Source of the DNA: Tetraselmis striata
Lineage: Eukaryota; Chlorophyta; Chlorodendrophyceae; Chlorodendrales; Chlorodendraceae
Length of the DNA: 64,000 nt
Assembly (NCBI GenBank): GCA_006384855.1
Contig: VCJN01000053.1
Location: 62,001 to 126,000 of the forward strand
Direction: 5' to 3'
Positions within the stretch are counted from its first letter, which is position 1, and each line of letters opens with the position of its first letter. Below, in pieces: positions 36,858 to 49,481 of this stretch. The notes under the pieces were generated by a model that saw nothing but the letters and a program-made list of their open reading frames with translations, did no database searches and was not told where the DNA came from. Position numbers and translations under genes: made by a program.

Positions 36858-37091
36858 ACAAACCACCACCACCGCCTTACCGCCTTGCACTCCGGCATGT
36901 ACCCACCGCCCCGACTTGTCTTCACCCGACTCTTCCCTGTGTGACCAATCCTATCACACCGCCTCGACTTCCTTTCGTCGCAGCAAGGAAATAAAACGTC
37001 TACCCGTAGAGGGTGCCTCGGCTCGGGGATCACTGTGTGACACGAAAATGTCATAAGGAGTATATTAGGCGGTTTTGTTCTGACGAACTTG
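36587..37091. other. Promoter-side spacer of the STR6-like gene with poly-G and poly-C runs
   Basis: Between the start codon (36,586, minus strand) and the recombinase element. It holds a G run (36,689-36,720, one A) and a C run of about 31 (36,827-36,857). No gene is seen. The minus-strand promoter should lie here. Confidence 0.5.
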
Positions 37092-39705
37092 TGTATAGGG
37101 TTTCCGCCCTAACGCTTTTCCGGCTACCGTGCTGCTCAGTGGTACGGGTTACTAGGCACCTGTCGTCGTAGTTGCGCCCTACTTTTTGGGTGCAGCACGA
37201 GCAGACATAAAAGCAGCCATACCAGCTGAGCCTGCCATTTTCCAGTTTCGTTGCGTTAACACGCAGCGATTTACTGTCTCGCAACCTGTTGCGAGCAAGG
37301 TCACCCTAGGTTGTTCAAGACCACACCCGGCTCACCACCCGTATGCGAAATTCTCATCCGTACGTCCGTGCGCCATCATATCAAATGGAGCAGATGAAGA
37401 ATCATTCCGTCGTTGAGCTAACACGCGAATCGCTAAAAACGGCATGAAGGCCCAGTCTACATTGCAACGCGAGCTAGGAACAACGTTAGCTCAACTGACG
37501 CCTCGTGACCGTGTTGTCGATGGAGACGGAGTACATAAATCTGGTTCGCTTCCGGGCAGCACGTCACGGGACAGCCGACAGGCAGCGGGGGAGCCGCAGA
37601 GCGTCCCGACATGCGAGAGCTAGCCGAGAGCGGCCGTGTCGGAGCAAAATCCGTGAGTGACGATAACGACTACCTCGCGGTGCTAGAGCTACTGCAGCGA
37701 GCGGAGTCTGGTTACGAGGCCGTTCAACCGGTCATCAGCCGGGTGCTGCCTGGGCTCTTTCCCTTGAGTAGCACCGACCTGGCGAACGAGTACCTCAAGT
37801 TGGATAACATGCGTCTGCCGGCCCAGGATGAGTATATTTGGATGTCGAATTTCGGAGCCCACATGGCCGCACTCCTCGTAGCTCTCGACGAGCTGCTACC
37901 CTACGTCCATGCTGCCAATCAAGACTTCACCCCCTATCTCGCGCGTGCTCGCAATCACGCCGAGGCCATCGACACTGCGTTTTCGCTTTCGTCTAGCCTT
38001 CCCCTAATGTGGTCAAACGTATGCACGGTGGCCAAGGCGTTTTGGACGTATTGCGAGCCCAGCGTTTTCAGCCTGCGGCCAAGCATATGGTCTTTGCGAT
38101 TTTTGGGGACCTGATGAAAGACTACGAGCGTCGCGTCTTCGAGGCGGTGGTTGCCAGCAGCGCATAAGCTACCGCTACTGCTCGTGTTGCAGCAGGCGGC
38201 TGCATGACGCGGGCGTAGACGTGGGCGTGGCGGCGGTCGCGGGCGTGGCCGCGAAGGTGAGCATGAGTGACGGTGTGGGGCGCCTTTCCGTCGGAGCTGC
38301 TGGCGCTTTATTGCGAGGCCCATCTTTATTCGGTGACCGCCGCGCACGGCGAACCCTACCAGCTCAACGGCGAGATGAGAGCCATGTGTCCGAGCCGGAC
38401 CGCCCCCTCCCCCCGATCTTGCAAACTTCAGTTAGACCTTCCTCCGGTGCGGCGCTTCTTACAGCTAATACAACCGAGTGCGGCTCAACCATCCGCGCAC
38501 ATGCGCATGGCGGCTCAACAGTCCGCCTTCCGTACCATACATCTCATCACTGCGTCCGTCGGTCGTCGCACTGCGTGTAACAACTGGTTCGCAACGACCA
38601 AGTTTCGCGCGTGTACGTTACGGCGCGTGACATGCGTACGAGCGCGGGGAGGCCCTCCTACCTAAACCTAGCCCCGCAAACCCGTACTAATGTTGTTGCA
38701 AACCCGTCCAGCAACTACCGGCCAACCGCCGGAAGGCCTAACCGTGGCCGCCAAGTACTTTTGCTAAAATGAACCACCCCAATAGTAACTCCGTCGGTCA
38801 AGCGCCGATCTTACATGATTGACGAGCCCGAAGCTGTCGCCCCTTTGGGCTGCTTCACTCCGGTCTCGCTTACATGAGGCGTTCGGCTCAGACGAGCTGG
38901 GACAGCGGACCGTCGACCTACTCTGACTCAACTCCCTCACCGCCCAGACGCTCAAGAGCTACGCCGGCGGACTGTCTCAGTTCGCGGAGTTCTGCCACGA
39001 CTGCAACAGCCCGTTGGAGGCGACCATTGCTACTTGCCGTTCCGGTATGTTGCTTGGACCGGTGAGCGGGGGGCACATTGGGGCTAAGTCGTTGCTGCCA
39101 GCCCTGTTTGTCAGCAATCAACACGTTTCTTTGAGCTACACAACCTTGACTTGATCGCCAAGGACAGCCGGGCAACATACCGCGGCTCGTCGTGGCTTGA
39201 TGCTGAGGCAACGCGGCATGGATGCTGCCCTTTGCGAGTCCCTTTGACTGCTGATGTCGCTTACAGCTTCGTCGAGCGTGCATAGTCGATTGTGTCTGCT
39301 CTCCTCCCCGAGTACCAGTATGACTCCCGAGCCCTCATGGCCTCGGTTGTCAACTTCATGTTCTTTGCTAGGGGACCTACATGCGTGTCCTGCCGAGTGC
39401 TGGACGTGAATGTCGACGACTACACCATTACCATGCAGTTGTACCGCCGCGGAGAAAGCCGCGCCCGGTCGACGCGGCCCATACGACATGCGCGTACTGC
39501 TCCTTCCTGTGTCGGAGCACCCGCGCATTGCGCGTCTCCTGCACCACTTCATCGACCACGTACAGTCTACCCCCTTGTTCCCTTGTTCCCTTGTTCCCTT
39601 GGCCGAAACAGCCTTCCGGGCGGTCACCCCGAGCGAGCAGTCCAAATATTGGACTGCCGCCACCATGTCGGACTGGCTTTCTACAACCGTTCGTCTTGTC
39701 GGTGC

Positions 39706-39739
<34 letters not shown>

Positions 39740-40741
39740 ACACCGCCGGCACTTCCTGGAGCTCACACAGCCTTCGCAAGGAAGCATCAATCTGCCGCTA
39801 ACGCCATCGGAACCCCACTGTCTACTACTTTCGCTACCAAGCAGGCGGCTGGGCTACTAAGTCCGACGTCGTTCTGGGAACTACATCGACCCCAACGTCC
39901 TCCCTTCGCCTGGAGCGTGTTTCTTCTTCAGCCACATCCGCGCCCCTCCGCCACTTCCAATTCCAACAAGACTCCCGTAGCGGTAGTCTTCCGCCCGGTG
40001 CCCCGTCACGACATGGCGCTACCCCTTCTCCGTCAATCCACCGCTCTCTCCGATCGCTCATCATTGGCAAAACCAGACTCAACTTTGGAAATGTTCTAAA
40101 ATTGTTTATGGGTTTCCTCCCTAACGCTTTTCCGGCTACCGTGTTGCTCAGTGGTACCACACCGGTTCCCCGGGTGCTCGCTAAATAATATCCTCCCGGG
40201 GTTGAAGCTGTGTATAGCGGGGTCACAATCCTGAGATGCAACTACCGAAACGAGTACGAGTAGTGGGTAGTATCCGGTTGATACAGTCAAATATAACGTC
40301 ATTTGATCAAAACTCAGAGCCCACGTGACCACCCGTCTCGCCAACCCATCCCGCCCCACCGGTGCCAATCGGACAACACCGGCCGGCACCATCACGCGCA
40401 TACGGCAGGTAGCAGCGAGCTAACGTAGGCATATGGTGGCGTTCAGGTGCCTACTCGTCTTGTGTGTCGCAGGCAAGGATGGGGCTGGCGGCGGGATGAT
40501 GAGGGAGGCGCGCGAGCGGTCACGTGCTAATATTACCGCATGTAGCGAGTGCCACGTAACCAAAAAAGCGTTGCCAGCTACGCATCTCGGATTTGAGACC
40601 CGCTTGCGGTCTTCAGAAACGACTAACTGCGCGAAATGGTGTGAAGGGTTACTAGGCACCTGTCGTTTCGCCTTTTTTTTGGGTGCAACACGAGTAGACC
40701 ATAAAAGCAGCCATAACAGTTGAGCCTGCCATCTTCCAGTT
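37092..40741 (+). mobile_element. Tyrosine-recombinase (YR) element, unit 1 copy; fossil
   Basis: A YR-encoding element of about 3.7 kb. Parts: a left terminal repeat (37,092-37,248); a 167-codon unidentified ORF (37,611-38,114); a YR region from about 38,870 to 40,090, with an N-terminal SAM-like core-binding domain (TLKSYAGGLSQFAEFCHDC) and a catalytic part; and a right terminal repeat matching the left in two halves (40,103-40,156 and 40,646-40,741). No reverse transcriptase is visible. Families to consider are Crypton-type DNA elements or an RT-less derivative of the DIRS/Ngaro/PAT (TOC) group. The element is broken, with several breaks in this copy. It predates the array because it sits at the same place in both complete units. 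Confidence 0.65.
40157..40645. mobile_element. 489-bp insertion inside the right repeat of the YR element, unit 1
   Basis: The right terminal repeat of the YR element is split here relative to the left one. The inserted stretch begins CCACACC and ends GGTGTGA, short inverted ends that suggest a small non-autonomous element. No coding sequence. It may instead be part of a split-repeat architecture native to the YR element. Confidence 0.45.
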
Positions 40742-41218
40742 TAACACCGTTACACGCGGGGCCCCCACTGACACCGTTTTTCCTCCACGCTTTTCACTTA
40801 TCCTTCATGCAAGTTTCGGCTCTTGTCCCTGTAAAACAGTCTGCGCGACCTTTTTTGGCAGTAACCAGACTCAATCTTTGAAACGCCCACAACCCGACGG
40901 ACCCTGCCATCGTCTTCAGACAAAACCTCGAAATCGACTTCTATCGCTCATGGCATCTAGACCTATCCTTAAAAGCCGCCCGCTTTGGCTAGCCCCGCTC
41001 TAGGCCGCCGGGTCGAGAGGCTTAGGTTATGGCCTTGAATTGCTATGTGCCCCGATTGGGGGGGGAAGGTGGTTTAAATAAGACGTGGATTTCATCGAGT
41101 TTCGCACACCTCGAGCTATATTGGTGTTGTCGGAGGGAGATTATTGAAGTGATGGCTGAGTGGCACTGTCCTAATTGGGCGGGAGAGTCGGCGAGAGTCG
41201 GCGTACACGCGTCTGAAT
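40742..41218. other. Spacer between the YR element and the methyltransferase 3' fragment
   Basis: No gene recognised. A short stretch around 40,850-40,885 repeats sequence found at about 40,063 (core AACCAGACTCAA), so part of it may belong to the YR element. Confidence 0.45.
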
Positions 41219-41810
41219 CACGTCGAAACAGTAATGCAACCTATTTTGCCCCGAGGCACGCGGTGCATTGTGGTTAGGTCTAAATTAAGGTTTGGGGGCA
41301 GCAGTGGGATTGCAGCTAATATGAATGCCGGTTGGTTCATTTTGTGCCAAGTCGGGGAAACCAATTCCGTCCAAGCAGGGACAAATCAAAAGAGTGAAGG
41401 AAACGGGATGGTTACAAGAAGCTTGCGCCATCGGGGGCTGAAACTCCTGTCCAAACTGGGACAAAAAGAAGTGCGGGGGCCGTGATGGCTACAAGTAGTT
41501 TGTGCCGTCCGGGGCTGAAACTCTGTCAAAGCCGGGACAAAACATATGAGCGGCTACTTTTGCGGAATTGTACTAGCATGTCATCATCTTCGATCACAAT
41601 ATCCCCTCGGCGCTCTGGCCGCCTCTTCTCGCCGCTGCACGCTCTTCCCGCTCCTCTAACTCGTCATTGGAAGGCGTAGACCCAGCCACTTCTCGAATCA
41701 TTTGGACGCAGTCTTTGAGTCTCGTCCCATGGCTTCTCTTTGAACCATGAGGTCATCCTGGACTTCATCCCAGCGATTTGCGTCTTCTGGTTGTCAATGA
41801 GGATCGTCTT
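41219..41810 (-). pseudogene. Inverted 3' fragment of the methyltransferase-like gene, unit 1
   Basis: Reverse complement of 6,268-6,861: the end of the last coding exon (DNQKTQIAGMKSRMTSWFK and on) and the 3' flank. It is cut off abruptly at 41,810/41,811, where the next array unit starts, and lacks all upstream exons. Its frame continues past the point where the 5' locus stops. It was captured as the right edge of the array unit. Confidence 0.85.
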
Positions 41811-44800
41811 TGTAGCACCGCCCTCCCTCCCCTCTCCCCTTGCGACGCAATCACACACACCTCCTTTCCACTGAGGTTGCCAGGGTAGAAAGTTAGCAAG
41901 ACTTGGCAGGTAGACATGGAAAGTAACACCTTGCGCCCGTTACTCGTATTGGTGACATCTTCACCAATCCACAGGTTCACGAATCGGCCGCATTGAGTGG
42001 CGTGCAGTGCCCTGGGTTGTCATAATCCGTCGTTATGAAATGATGGAACGGTAGTCCCTTCTCCTTAGGAGTGGATACACAATGCGGTACCGCATGTATA
42101 ACCCCATGCATGGGACGCATGCAAGCAACTCCGTTTGCTTGCCTTCTGCTCGCCACACTGAAGCTATTTGTGGATTCAATAATACAAAAAGTATTCCTGC
42201 ATTGAACGCCGGACAAGGAAACGCGAAATCACCTGCCGCCGCCAATCACAGCGGCCAAAGCGGGCAGGATAGGTGTGCACCCACGGGGGAGGATACGAGC
42301 CATGCGCCCACACATAGGTGTTGAGCTTGCGGGCCTGGGGTGCCGAGGGTGGCCATGCCGGACCCCGCGGGACCTACAACGAATCAACAAACCGACGCCA
42401 TGATAAGGCAACGGGCTCTCTCCCGGGCCGCAACAACGCCCCATGCACCACCAACCAGCCAACGAAGTGAGGTTCCCACGCAGGGGCGCCTCCAGGTCAG
42501 CCTTGGTGGCGCAGCGGGCACCCTTGATCGACAGTCGGCCGCACAAAGCCGCCGAGTGCGCCACCGCGCGGATGGTCCTCCGCACGCCCTCGCTCATCTC
42601 GCCGACACCGCCCAAAGACCATGCCGGTGTGGGTGTGCATGTCGAGGATCGGTGGCAAGAGGCCCAATGGGGCACACTGAACTGCTTTAACTACTCGTAG
42701 GATTGGCCTTCAGATGCAACATTCAACGGGCCCAGCCGGACCTCATAACGCCGGGCCGCATGACAGTTGGCATGTTGGCGCTGCTCCAGAGAAGGGTGCA
42801 ACCGATTATGAGATTTTTGCCGGTCCAAAAAGGACAATGGTCCATTGCGGGACCGGGGGTGCCGGCTCCGTTTCCTCTACCAGCCGCCCTCAGTGCTTCG
42901 GCGTCAGTGCCGGCCGGGTTGGCCCCGCCCCGCCAAGAAGGCCCGGTAGCGCGATACAAAGGGGCGGCTGCACGGGCCACGTGCCCGATGTCGTGGCGTC
43001 ACCCACCTGTGGACGCCGCGGCATCGAAGGACGCCGCCAGCGCGGCGCTCTCGCTCGGGGGGACTGGGGCGTCGAGGCCGCTGGTGCTGTAGACCGTGCA
43101 GGGAGGGCAAGCTGAATGGGCGGCAGCGCCTGCAACAGGCCGCGATCCGCTGGCTCGGCGCCACGTGGGTAGCCTGCCGGACGAGCGGCGATGTCAGGTG
43201 ATGTCCAGGTGGGGTGTGGCGAAACATGTTTGAAACTTGAAGTTTCCTGCATCTTCAGTGGTCAGCAGTTTAGGGTTCCATAAAACCTAATATAGATATT
43301 CGAGGGGTTCCCGTAAACCCTAAAATCGCGCAGGCCAGCTGTTCGGACGGCCCGACTACATGAACCCGCATAGGGTCGGCTGGGGCCGTAGCATTTAGTC
43401 CTCATGCCTATATGCCACTCCTGAGCCCAATATCAAGGCCACACCCGGGCGACTGCATCAAGACTACACCGGCCCAATGTCAGGACTATATACTGCATGC
43501 AGCAGTAACAGCATGTTCCGCCCTGGCACGTAACGCCGGGTGTTATGTCATGTGCCAGGGGCGAACATAGCAGCGAGATCGCATGCTCACGGCGGCGTAA
43601 ATGACAACGCTGACGGCACTCACCAGCCCAATATCAACGCGCGATGCGCACAAGCCAAGTCAAGAAAGGCAATGGCGTCCAAATGACGGCGACGGCAGCA
43701 ACAACGCATACCCTTTTACACTAAACAACAGCAAACATAACGGCTCCATATTGCGGCAGATTACTTCACGCTGGCCGTCTTGACACAGTTGTTCATTTCG
43801 GTACGAAAACAATTCATGGGGGAATCCGGTCCTTGGGTGGTGCGGTGTAGGTGTGCCATCAACGCTGCGTTCATTCGCTGTTGAGTAGGGGCCGAACCGC
43901 ACGGTGCTTCACATCCGGCAACGAGGACCGACCCCGGAAGGTATGGGTTTGAAAAGGAGGGGGGGGGGTGTATGCGGGGCAAGGAGACGCGGCGGCAGTT
44001 ATCAGTACGGTGCTAGTCGTGGCGGCTAAGAATATCGTTTTATCTATGTGAAGGGGCGCTCGGAATAGTCCGTCGGCTGTAGTTAATATCGCGACGAGTG
44101 CCGATTCTTTGAGGTACAACAATTCCTCCCAGCACGTGTAACAGCACGTGTTACCAAGCTGATAGGTCCACGTGTCCAAAGAGGAGGGCGCGAAGGAGCG
44201 GAAGGGGGGGGGGGACACGGGGCGTGCCTGAGCAGAGCCAGGCAAAGGCGATGGGCCGCCACCGAGCAACGCGCACGCCTCGTCCCACTCCTCCACCGCC
44301 GCGGCGGCGTTCAGCCCACCCCGCTCCAGCTCCGCGCGGTGGCCCACGAGGTGCTGGAGGGCGCACAGATGAGCGGCGACGCCTGCGCCCTGGCGGCATC
44401 GCCGTTCCCCTGTGGGTCAGTTCGCTGGTGCGCCTACTCCCACCTCTGACATAGTGACCCCTGGCTTGGGATAGGCAGCTTTGGCTGAGGGACATAATTC
44501 TACAAGGGACATCTGGTATCAGCCTCCTCCTCCTCCTCCTCCGCCTCCTCCTCATCACTCGCTTCACGGACCACTCAGGCTTCCTCTCTCAGATAATCAT
44601 TGCACACAGACATTACACCGGGGTGCCATTGCCACCCCTTGAGCGGACTGTGAAAGCAATCCGGACGACTCCTCGTTCACCACTTGTGACGGTTTGGTTT
44701 GAACATACGACACGTTACATTGCCGGAAATAATGCCACCCCACACTGAATCATTGTACCTGCACCTGCTGATCCCCGGCATCAGCCAGTCCTCAATGCAC

Positions 44801-45333
44801 TCGTTCAAATGCCTCCGAATGCGGCCCTACTTGTATCCTGCAGCGTGTGGCCCAGAGACTCGCTCAACAGCTTACCTGCGGTTGCCGACGCGGCAACAAG
44901 AACACCGCGAGTAGGAATCCGCCCTGCCTGTTAGGGGTAAAATGTATACTAAACCAAACCCGTTCTTATGAACTGAATGCACGCCCAAGTTGAGGCTGAT
45001 ATCACGGGATCTTATGGGTGAGTCGGCACCCGTAGAGGCGCCAAAAGCAACGGCGGGGACTTGGGCGGTGGCAGTGCGCGAGGGGGCGGTGGCGCGGACT
45101 GCGCGGGCGGCTGCCCCCACCTGGGAGAAGCCCATGACGCCGTCAAAGGGGCCGTCCTCCCTGAGGGCCCTCGCCAGCTCGCGCCAGGAGGCCGCCCAGC
45201 CCTCCGTCTCCCGCTGGTGCTGCCCTTCGGCGCAGTGCGCGGGCGCCGGCTGCCAGCCTGCCTGCCCCGTTCCCTCCTGCTGCCGGATGCACTGCGCGGC
45301 AAATTGGGCGGCGCTGTGAGTGACTCATTGGAG

Positions 45334-45639
45334 GAGTGCGTAGACGTGGTTGTGGCGGCATCGGCAACGGCAGCGGCAGCGGCGGGAGCAGCAGGGGCAG
45401 GGGCGGCAGCATGGGTAGCAGCGTCGGTGTCATGAGCACCCGTAGCCGTAGCCATAGCCGTGGTGGCATCGGCTTTGGTAGTGATATGGGGCGCAGAGGG
45501 AGCAGCAGCGGCAGGAATCAAAGCGGCAGAGGACGCAGCAGCCGTAATAACTTCGGCAGCAGCAGTGGGGAAGGCGGCAGCAACAGCGGAAGCGGTAGAG
45601 GTGTCGGCAGCGTCAACAGTGGCAGTTGCGATCACAGCG
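45334..45639 (+). repeat. Intronic inverted repeat, arm A, unit 2
   Basis: Counterpart of 30,706-31,073. Complementary to 47,868-48,212. Confidence 0.88.
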
Positions 45640-47867
45640 GCGGCGGCAGTGGCAGCGGGAGCGGCGGCAGTGGCAGCAGCCCCCACCTGGAGGGTCTCCG
45701 GCGTCACGAGCCACGCCCTCTGCGGCTGCCCAGACGGCGGCGGCAGCTGCAGCAGGCACAGGCAGTCAGCGGGCGGCAGCGGGCAGGGGTGTGGGCCGGG
45801 CGGGGAGCCGCGATGCAGGGGTTGGCAGAGGGGGGGGGGGGGGGGGACCTGGTCGAGGGTGGCTCCGCCCTCCGCCGGCTTATACCAGAACCGGCAGCTT
45901 GGTGGGGAGCGTCGGCGTACACCAGCTCGGCCGTCTCCCCCAAGCTTCTTGCGCAGCGCGCGGTGCGGCCCTCGCGCGGAAGCGGAGGCGACTGTATTCA
46001 GCCCACCCCCGTTGGCCTCTTCCTCCCAAACGAGGGCGTTCGCAAGAAGGCTGTACATAATGCGACTGCGGAGTCCACTGACTAAGCCTAACCCAGCCTT
46101 AGAAACACGACATGATTGTGTTTGTCATGCTTTGTCAATGATGGTTTATAAGACGAAGAACAGCTTCTAATAAAGCCAGACGGGTTTATATTCACAGGCC
46201 TCTTTATTCCAGCAGCTACCTGCAGTTTCCTGCTGCTCTGCCGAAAGCCGTGCAAGCACAGCACCCGGAGCTTGCGCCGCACACCTGCGCGGAACAGGGA
46301 GAGGGGCGGTCAGATTCCAAACACAGCGCTGTTGTAGCAGCTGCTGCGACAGTCGTAGCGGGCGATCTTGCATCAAGAGCGAGCCGGAGACGGCACAGGC
46401 GCCTTCGTCCCCCGATTGTCCCTTGCAGACCGAGCGGCGTACGACTCCCACTCCCAGAAAACGTTTCCGGATGCCGTCTCGCCGTGGCTTTGGTCAGTGA
46501 AAGCACACACAAGCATATGGTACACAAGTGACTTGCGCTTCAGAGAGGGGGGCGGGGGGGGGGGGGGGGCATGGCGGTGGCCCTTGCATGCACTTGTGCG
46601 CAAAGCCCGCCAACTGGACGACAGACAATGCAGTGATAACACTTCACTGGTGACGATAAACGTGGCAAAACGCGCTACGAGAGTATACCTGTCCAGGGTT
46701 GAACCGTGCCGCCTCGGCAGGCGGCATTCGGTTGTATGATTTACAACGCCGAGTTGACACTTTAACAAAAACAACCACTACAGCACACACAAAGACACAT
46801 GACCACAGCGGCGACACAGAGGGTTGCATAGCCATGCACGATGGGCTCAGCTCGGCAAGATGCGCTCAGGGCGCTCACCGCCACTGGTCAGGGTGGTCTC
46901 CGCGGCCGCGCAGAGCTCGCAGAGCGGCAGGTCCCGGTGCGCCGCGGCGCAGTCGGCGCAGATCAGCAGCAGCAGGCGGCACCGGGGGCAGCGCAGGCGG
47001 GGGCCTGTGAGCGGGAGGGCCCACCGGCACACGTCGGTGTGAGAGTCGATCTAAGAAGCACAACATAAGCATATGGGGGCATAACGTGTGTAATAAGCGA
47101 TGCACCGTATTGCATGCGGGTAAGCAGTGTACGAGGGCGCCGGCGTGGTGATGAGAGAAACGGTGGATGAGAAGCTTCCTTCCCTGCCAGAGGCCAGAAA
47201 TACACAAACCTATAGCGGAAGTGCAGCGGTAATGCTAATAGGCTTGACGCAGGCTCGAGTTGAGGCTTACAATAGAGGATCGTTTAGTTTAGCCGGCATC
47301 CGCAAATATAATCGTTGTTACACTGATGGTGCAGCGGAGTCTAGGCTACGCAAGCATATGCGTATGTACGATCCTCTGTCAGCCACATTCAGGCCCATGC
47401 CACCGGTAAGCCGTAGCATCGTTCTTGCCGGCATGTGGTTCTCTTGTTCTCTTGCCTCGGGGGCAGATGTTCCACATAAACAAGCCATCCCATCCGTCCT
47501 TTGTTTGCCAAATGTGTACACAGCTGTCCCATTCGTAACGACAGTGCAAATGAGCACAAAAGGCTGGGCGCGACCTTTCGAGAATGGGGCAGGTCCGCTG
47601 CAGGCGCGCACCGTAATCCTCCGTGGCGGCGGCGCAGCGCATGCAGGACCCGACGACGCGCCGCTGCTCGTTGGCATCGTTGCCGCCGTCATGCCTGCCG
47701 CCGCCCACCGCCAGCCGCTCGTCAAACACAAACTTCTTCCCATGGAAAAAGCCGTCCGTGGGGAAGGCCTCCAGGTAGCGCTGGATGCCGCCTGCGAGCC
47801 CGCATGGGGCAACACCAACCGCGGCAAGTTTTAAGTAAGGCGATGGTGCGCAATTGCCAGCCGCCGC

Positions 47868-48212
47868 CGCTGTGATCGCAACTGCCACCGTTGAAGCTGC
47901 CGGCACCTCTACTGCTACGGCTACAGCTGCTGTTACTGCTCTTGACGCTGCCGACACCTCTACCGCTTCCGCTGTTGCTGCCGCCTTCCCCACTGCTGCT
48001 GCCGAAGTTATTACGGCTGCTGCGTCCTCTGCCGCTTCGATTCCTGCCGCTGCTGCTCTCTCTGCGCCCCATAGTACTACCAATGCCGATGCCACCACGG
48101 CTATGACTACGGCTACGGGTGCTCCTGACACTGACGCTGCTACCCATGCTGCCGCCCCCGCCCTTGCTGCTCCCGCCGCTGCCGATGCCGCCACATCCAC
48201 GTCTACACACTC
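47868..48212 (-). repeat. Intronic inverted repeat, arm B, unit 2
   Basis: Reverse-complement partner of 45,334-45,639. The pair encloses exons 5-8 of the unit 2 gene. Confidence 0.88.
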
Positions 48213-49412
48213 AGTGGATACAGTGCATACCCCCTGGTCTGACACATTCCGAATCATTTATATACACGTACCTTCATATTTTTTGCGAGAGGTGGGGGTC
48301 AGAGGTGGGCGCAAGGGGGGAGAGATAGGGGAGCAGGAGGGGGGGGAATGTCCTCTGGGAGTGATGCTGTAGCCGTCTCCCCTTGCACAGGTACGGGTGC
48401 CGGCGCACCCATACAAACGCGTGATTTAAGCGCCGAATTGGGCTCACATGCAGCGCATCGGAGCATCTGCTGTACTTGTGTCTGCATGCAAGAATAAGAG
48501 GAAAAGCAACAAGGAAAAGCAGCCTAGTACCCCGCCGGACCAGGGCCTTTCAATTAGTCAAGCAGAATGCTTCGGCAATTTGCTTGTTGACTATAAAGGA
48601 GCGCCGCCTACCCAGGGCTTTCCGTAGCTGGATCGCTGCCCAAACGGCCGTTAAACAGACACTGCAAGGGTTTCAATGATGCCAGTCCTGGCCCGGGGGC
48701 GGAAAAAAAACAGGGCCGGAGCACTGCATGCGCAGGTAGGCACGTTGCCTACATTAGTAGTGCACGTGCGATCCTCCATTGGACGCCACTAACGGGCCAT
48801 CATTCAAACGCCGACAGGCCCAACGCAAAGCGGGCACCATGTTATTGCCAGAGACGAGATTCGAACCAGGTATTCGACACGAGGTCCGGTACAGTGGGGC
48901 ATACCACAAGGCAGACACACGAATCCACGTAAACGTAGACCTCTGATCGACCAGTCGGGCAGGTTCGCAGCGTCGCTGTCGTTGCCGCATCGGCATTACC
49001 CGCAGCTGGTGGCTGGGCTACGGGTGGCCCCACCTGACAGCTGCACGACGTCCTGGAAGCCGTCCCCCTTGGACCGCAGGTACGCCGAGGCGCGCTCGCA
49101 GCGCACGCCGCCCGTGCAGTACATCATCACGCGCTTACCGCGCAGCCGCTCCGCGTTTGCGTCCGCCCACGCGGGGAAGTCGCTGAACTGCCGCGTGCAC
49201 GGGTCCTCCAGCGCGATCCCTGGCTGCCATGCCGGCAGGGCACTCGCAGCCTCAGGTACTGCCTTGCAAGCCTGACACATGCGTCCCGGCGCTGGACCAC
49301 AGGTGTCCAGGTAGATGCAGGTGTAGACATACACATGCTCGTCTGCATTTACACCCAGCCGGGCGCGTGGGTTGCAGCACTACAACGCCCCACAGTGGAG
49401 CCCTAATCAACA

Positions 49413-49413
49413 T

Positions 49414-49481
<68 letters not shown>
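49413..49481. repeat. Expanded CA microsatellite, unit 2
   Basis: About 35 CA dinucleotides, against roughly 10 at the same place in unit 1 and fewer still in unit 3 (about 63,920). Confidence 0.95.

Larger units (their letters stand above)
27183..41810. repeat. Tandem array unit 1 (14,628 bp)
   Basis: The unit starts at TGTAGCACCGCC, found again at 41,811 and 56,392 with near-identical sequence behind it. It contains the STR6-like gene (minus strand), the tyrosine-recombinase element and the inverted methyltransferase 3' fragment. Differences from the other units are mostly single-base changes, single-base indels and microsatellite lengths. Confidence 0.95.

Noticed and set aside
39136-39801. 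Poly-Gly/poly-Pro ORFs around the C runs at 39.7 and 54.3 kb
   Set aside because: Homopolymer translations within the recombinase element. The minus-strand frames have no support.
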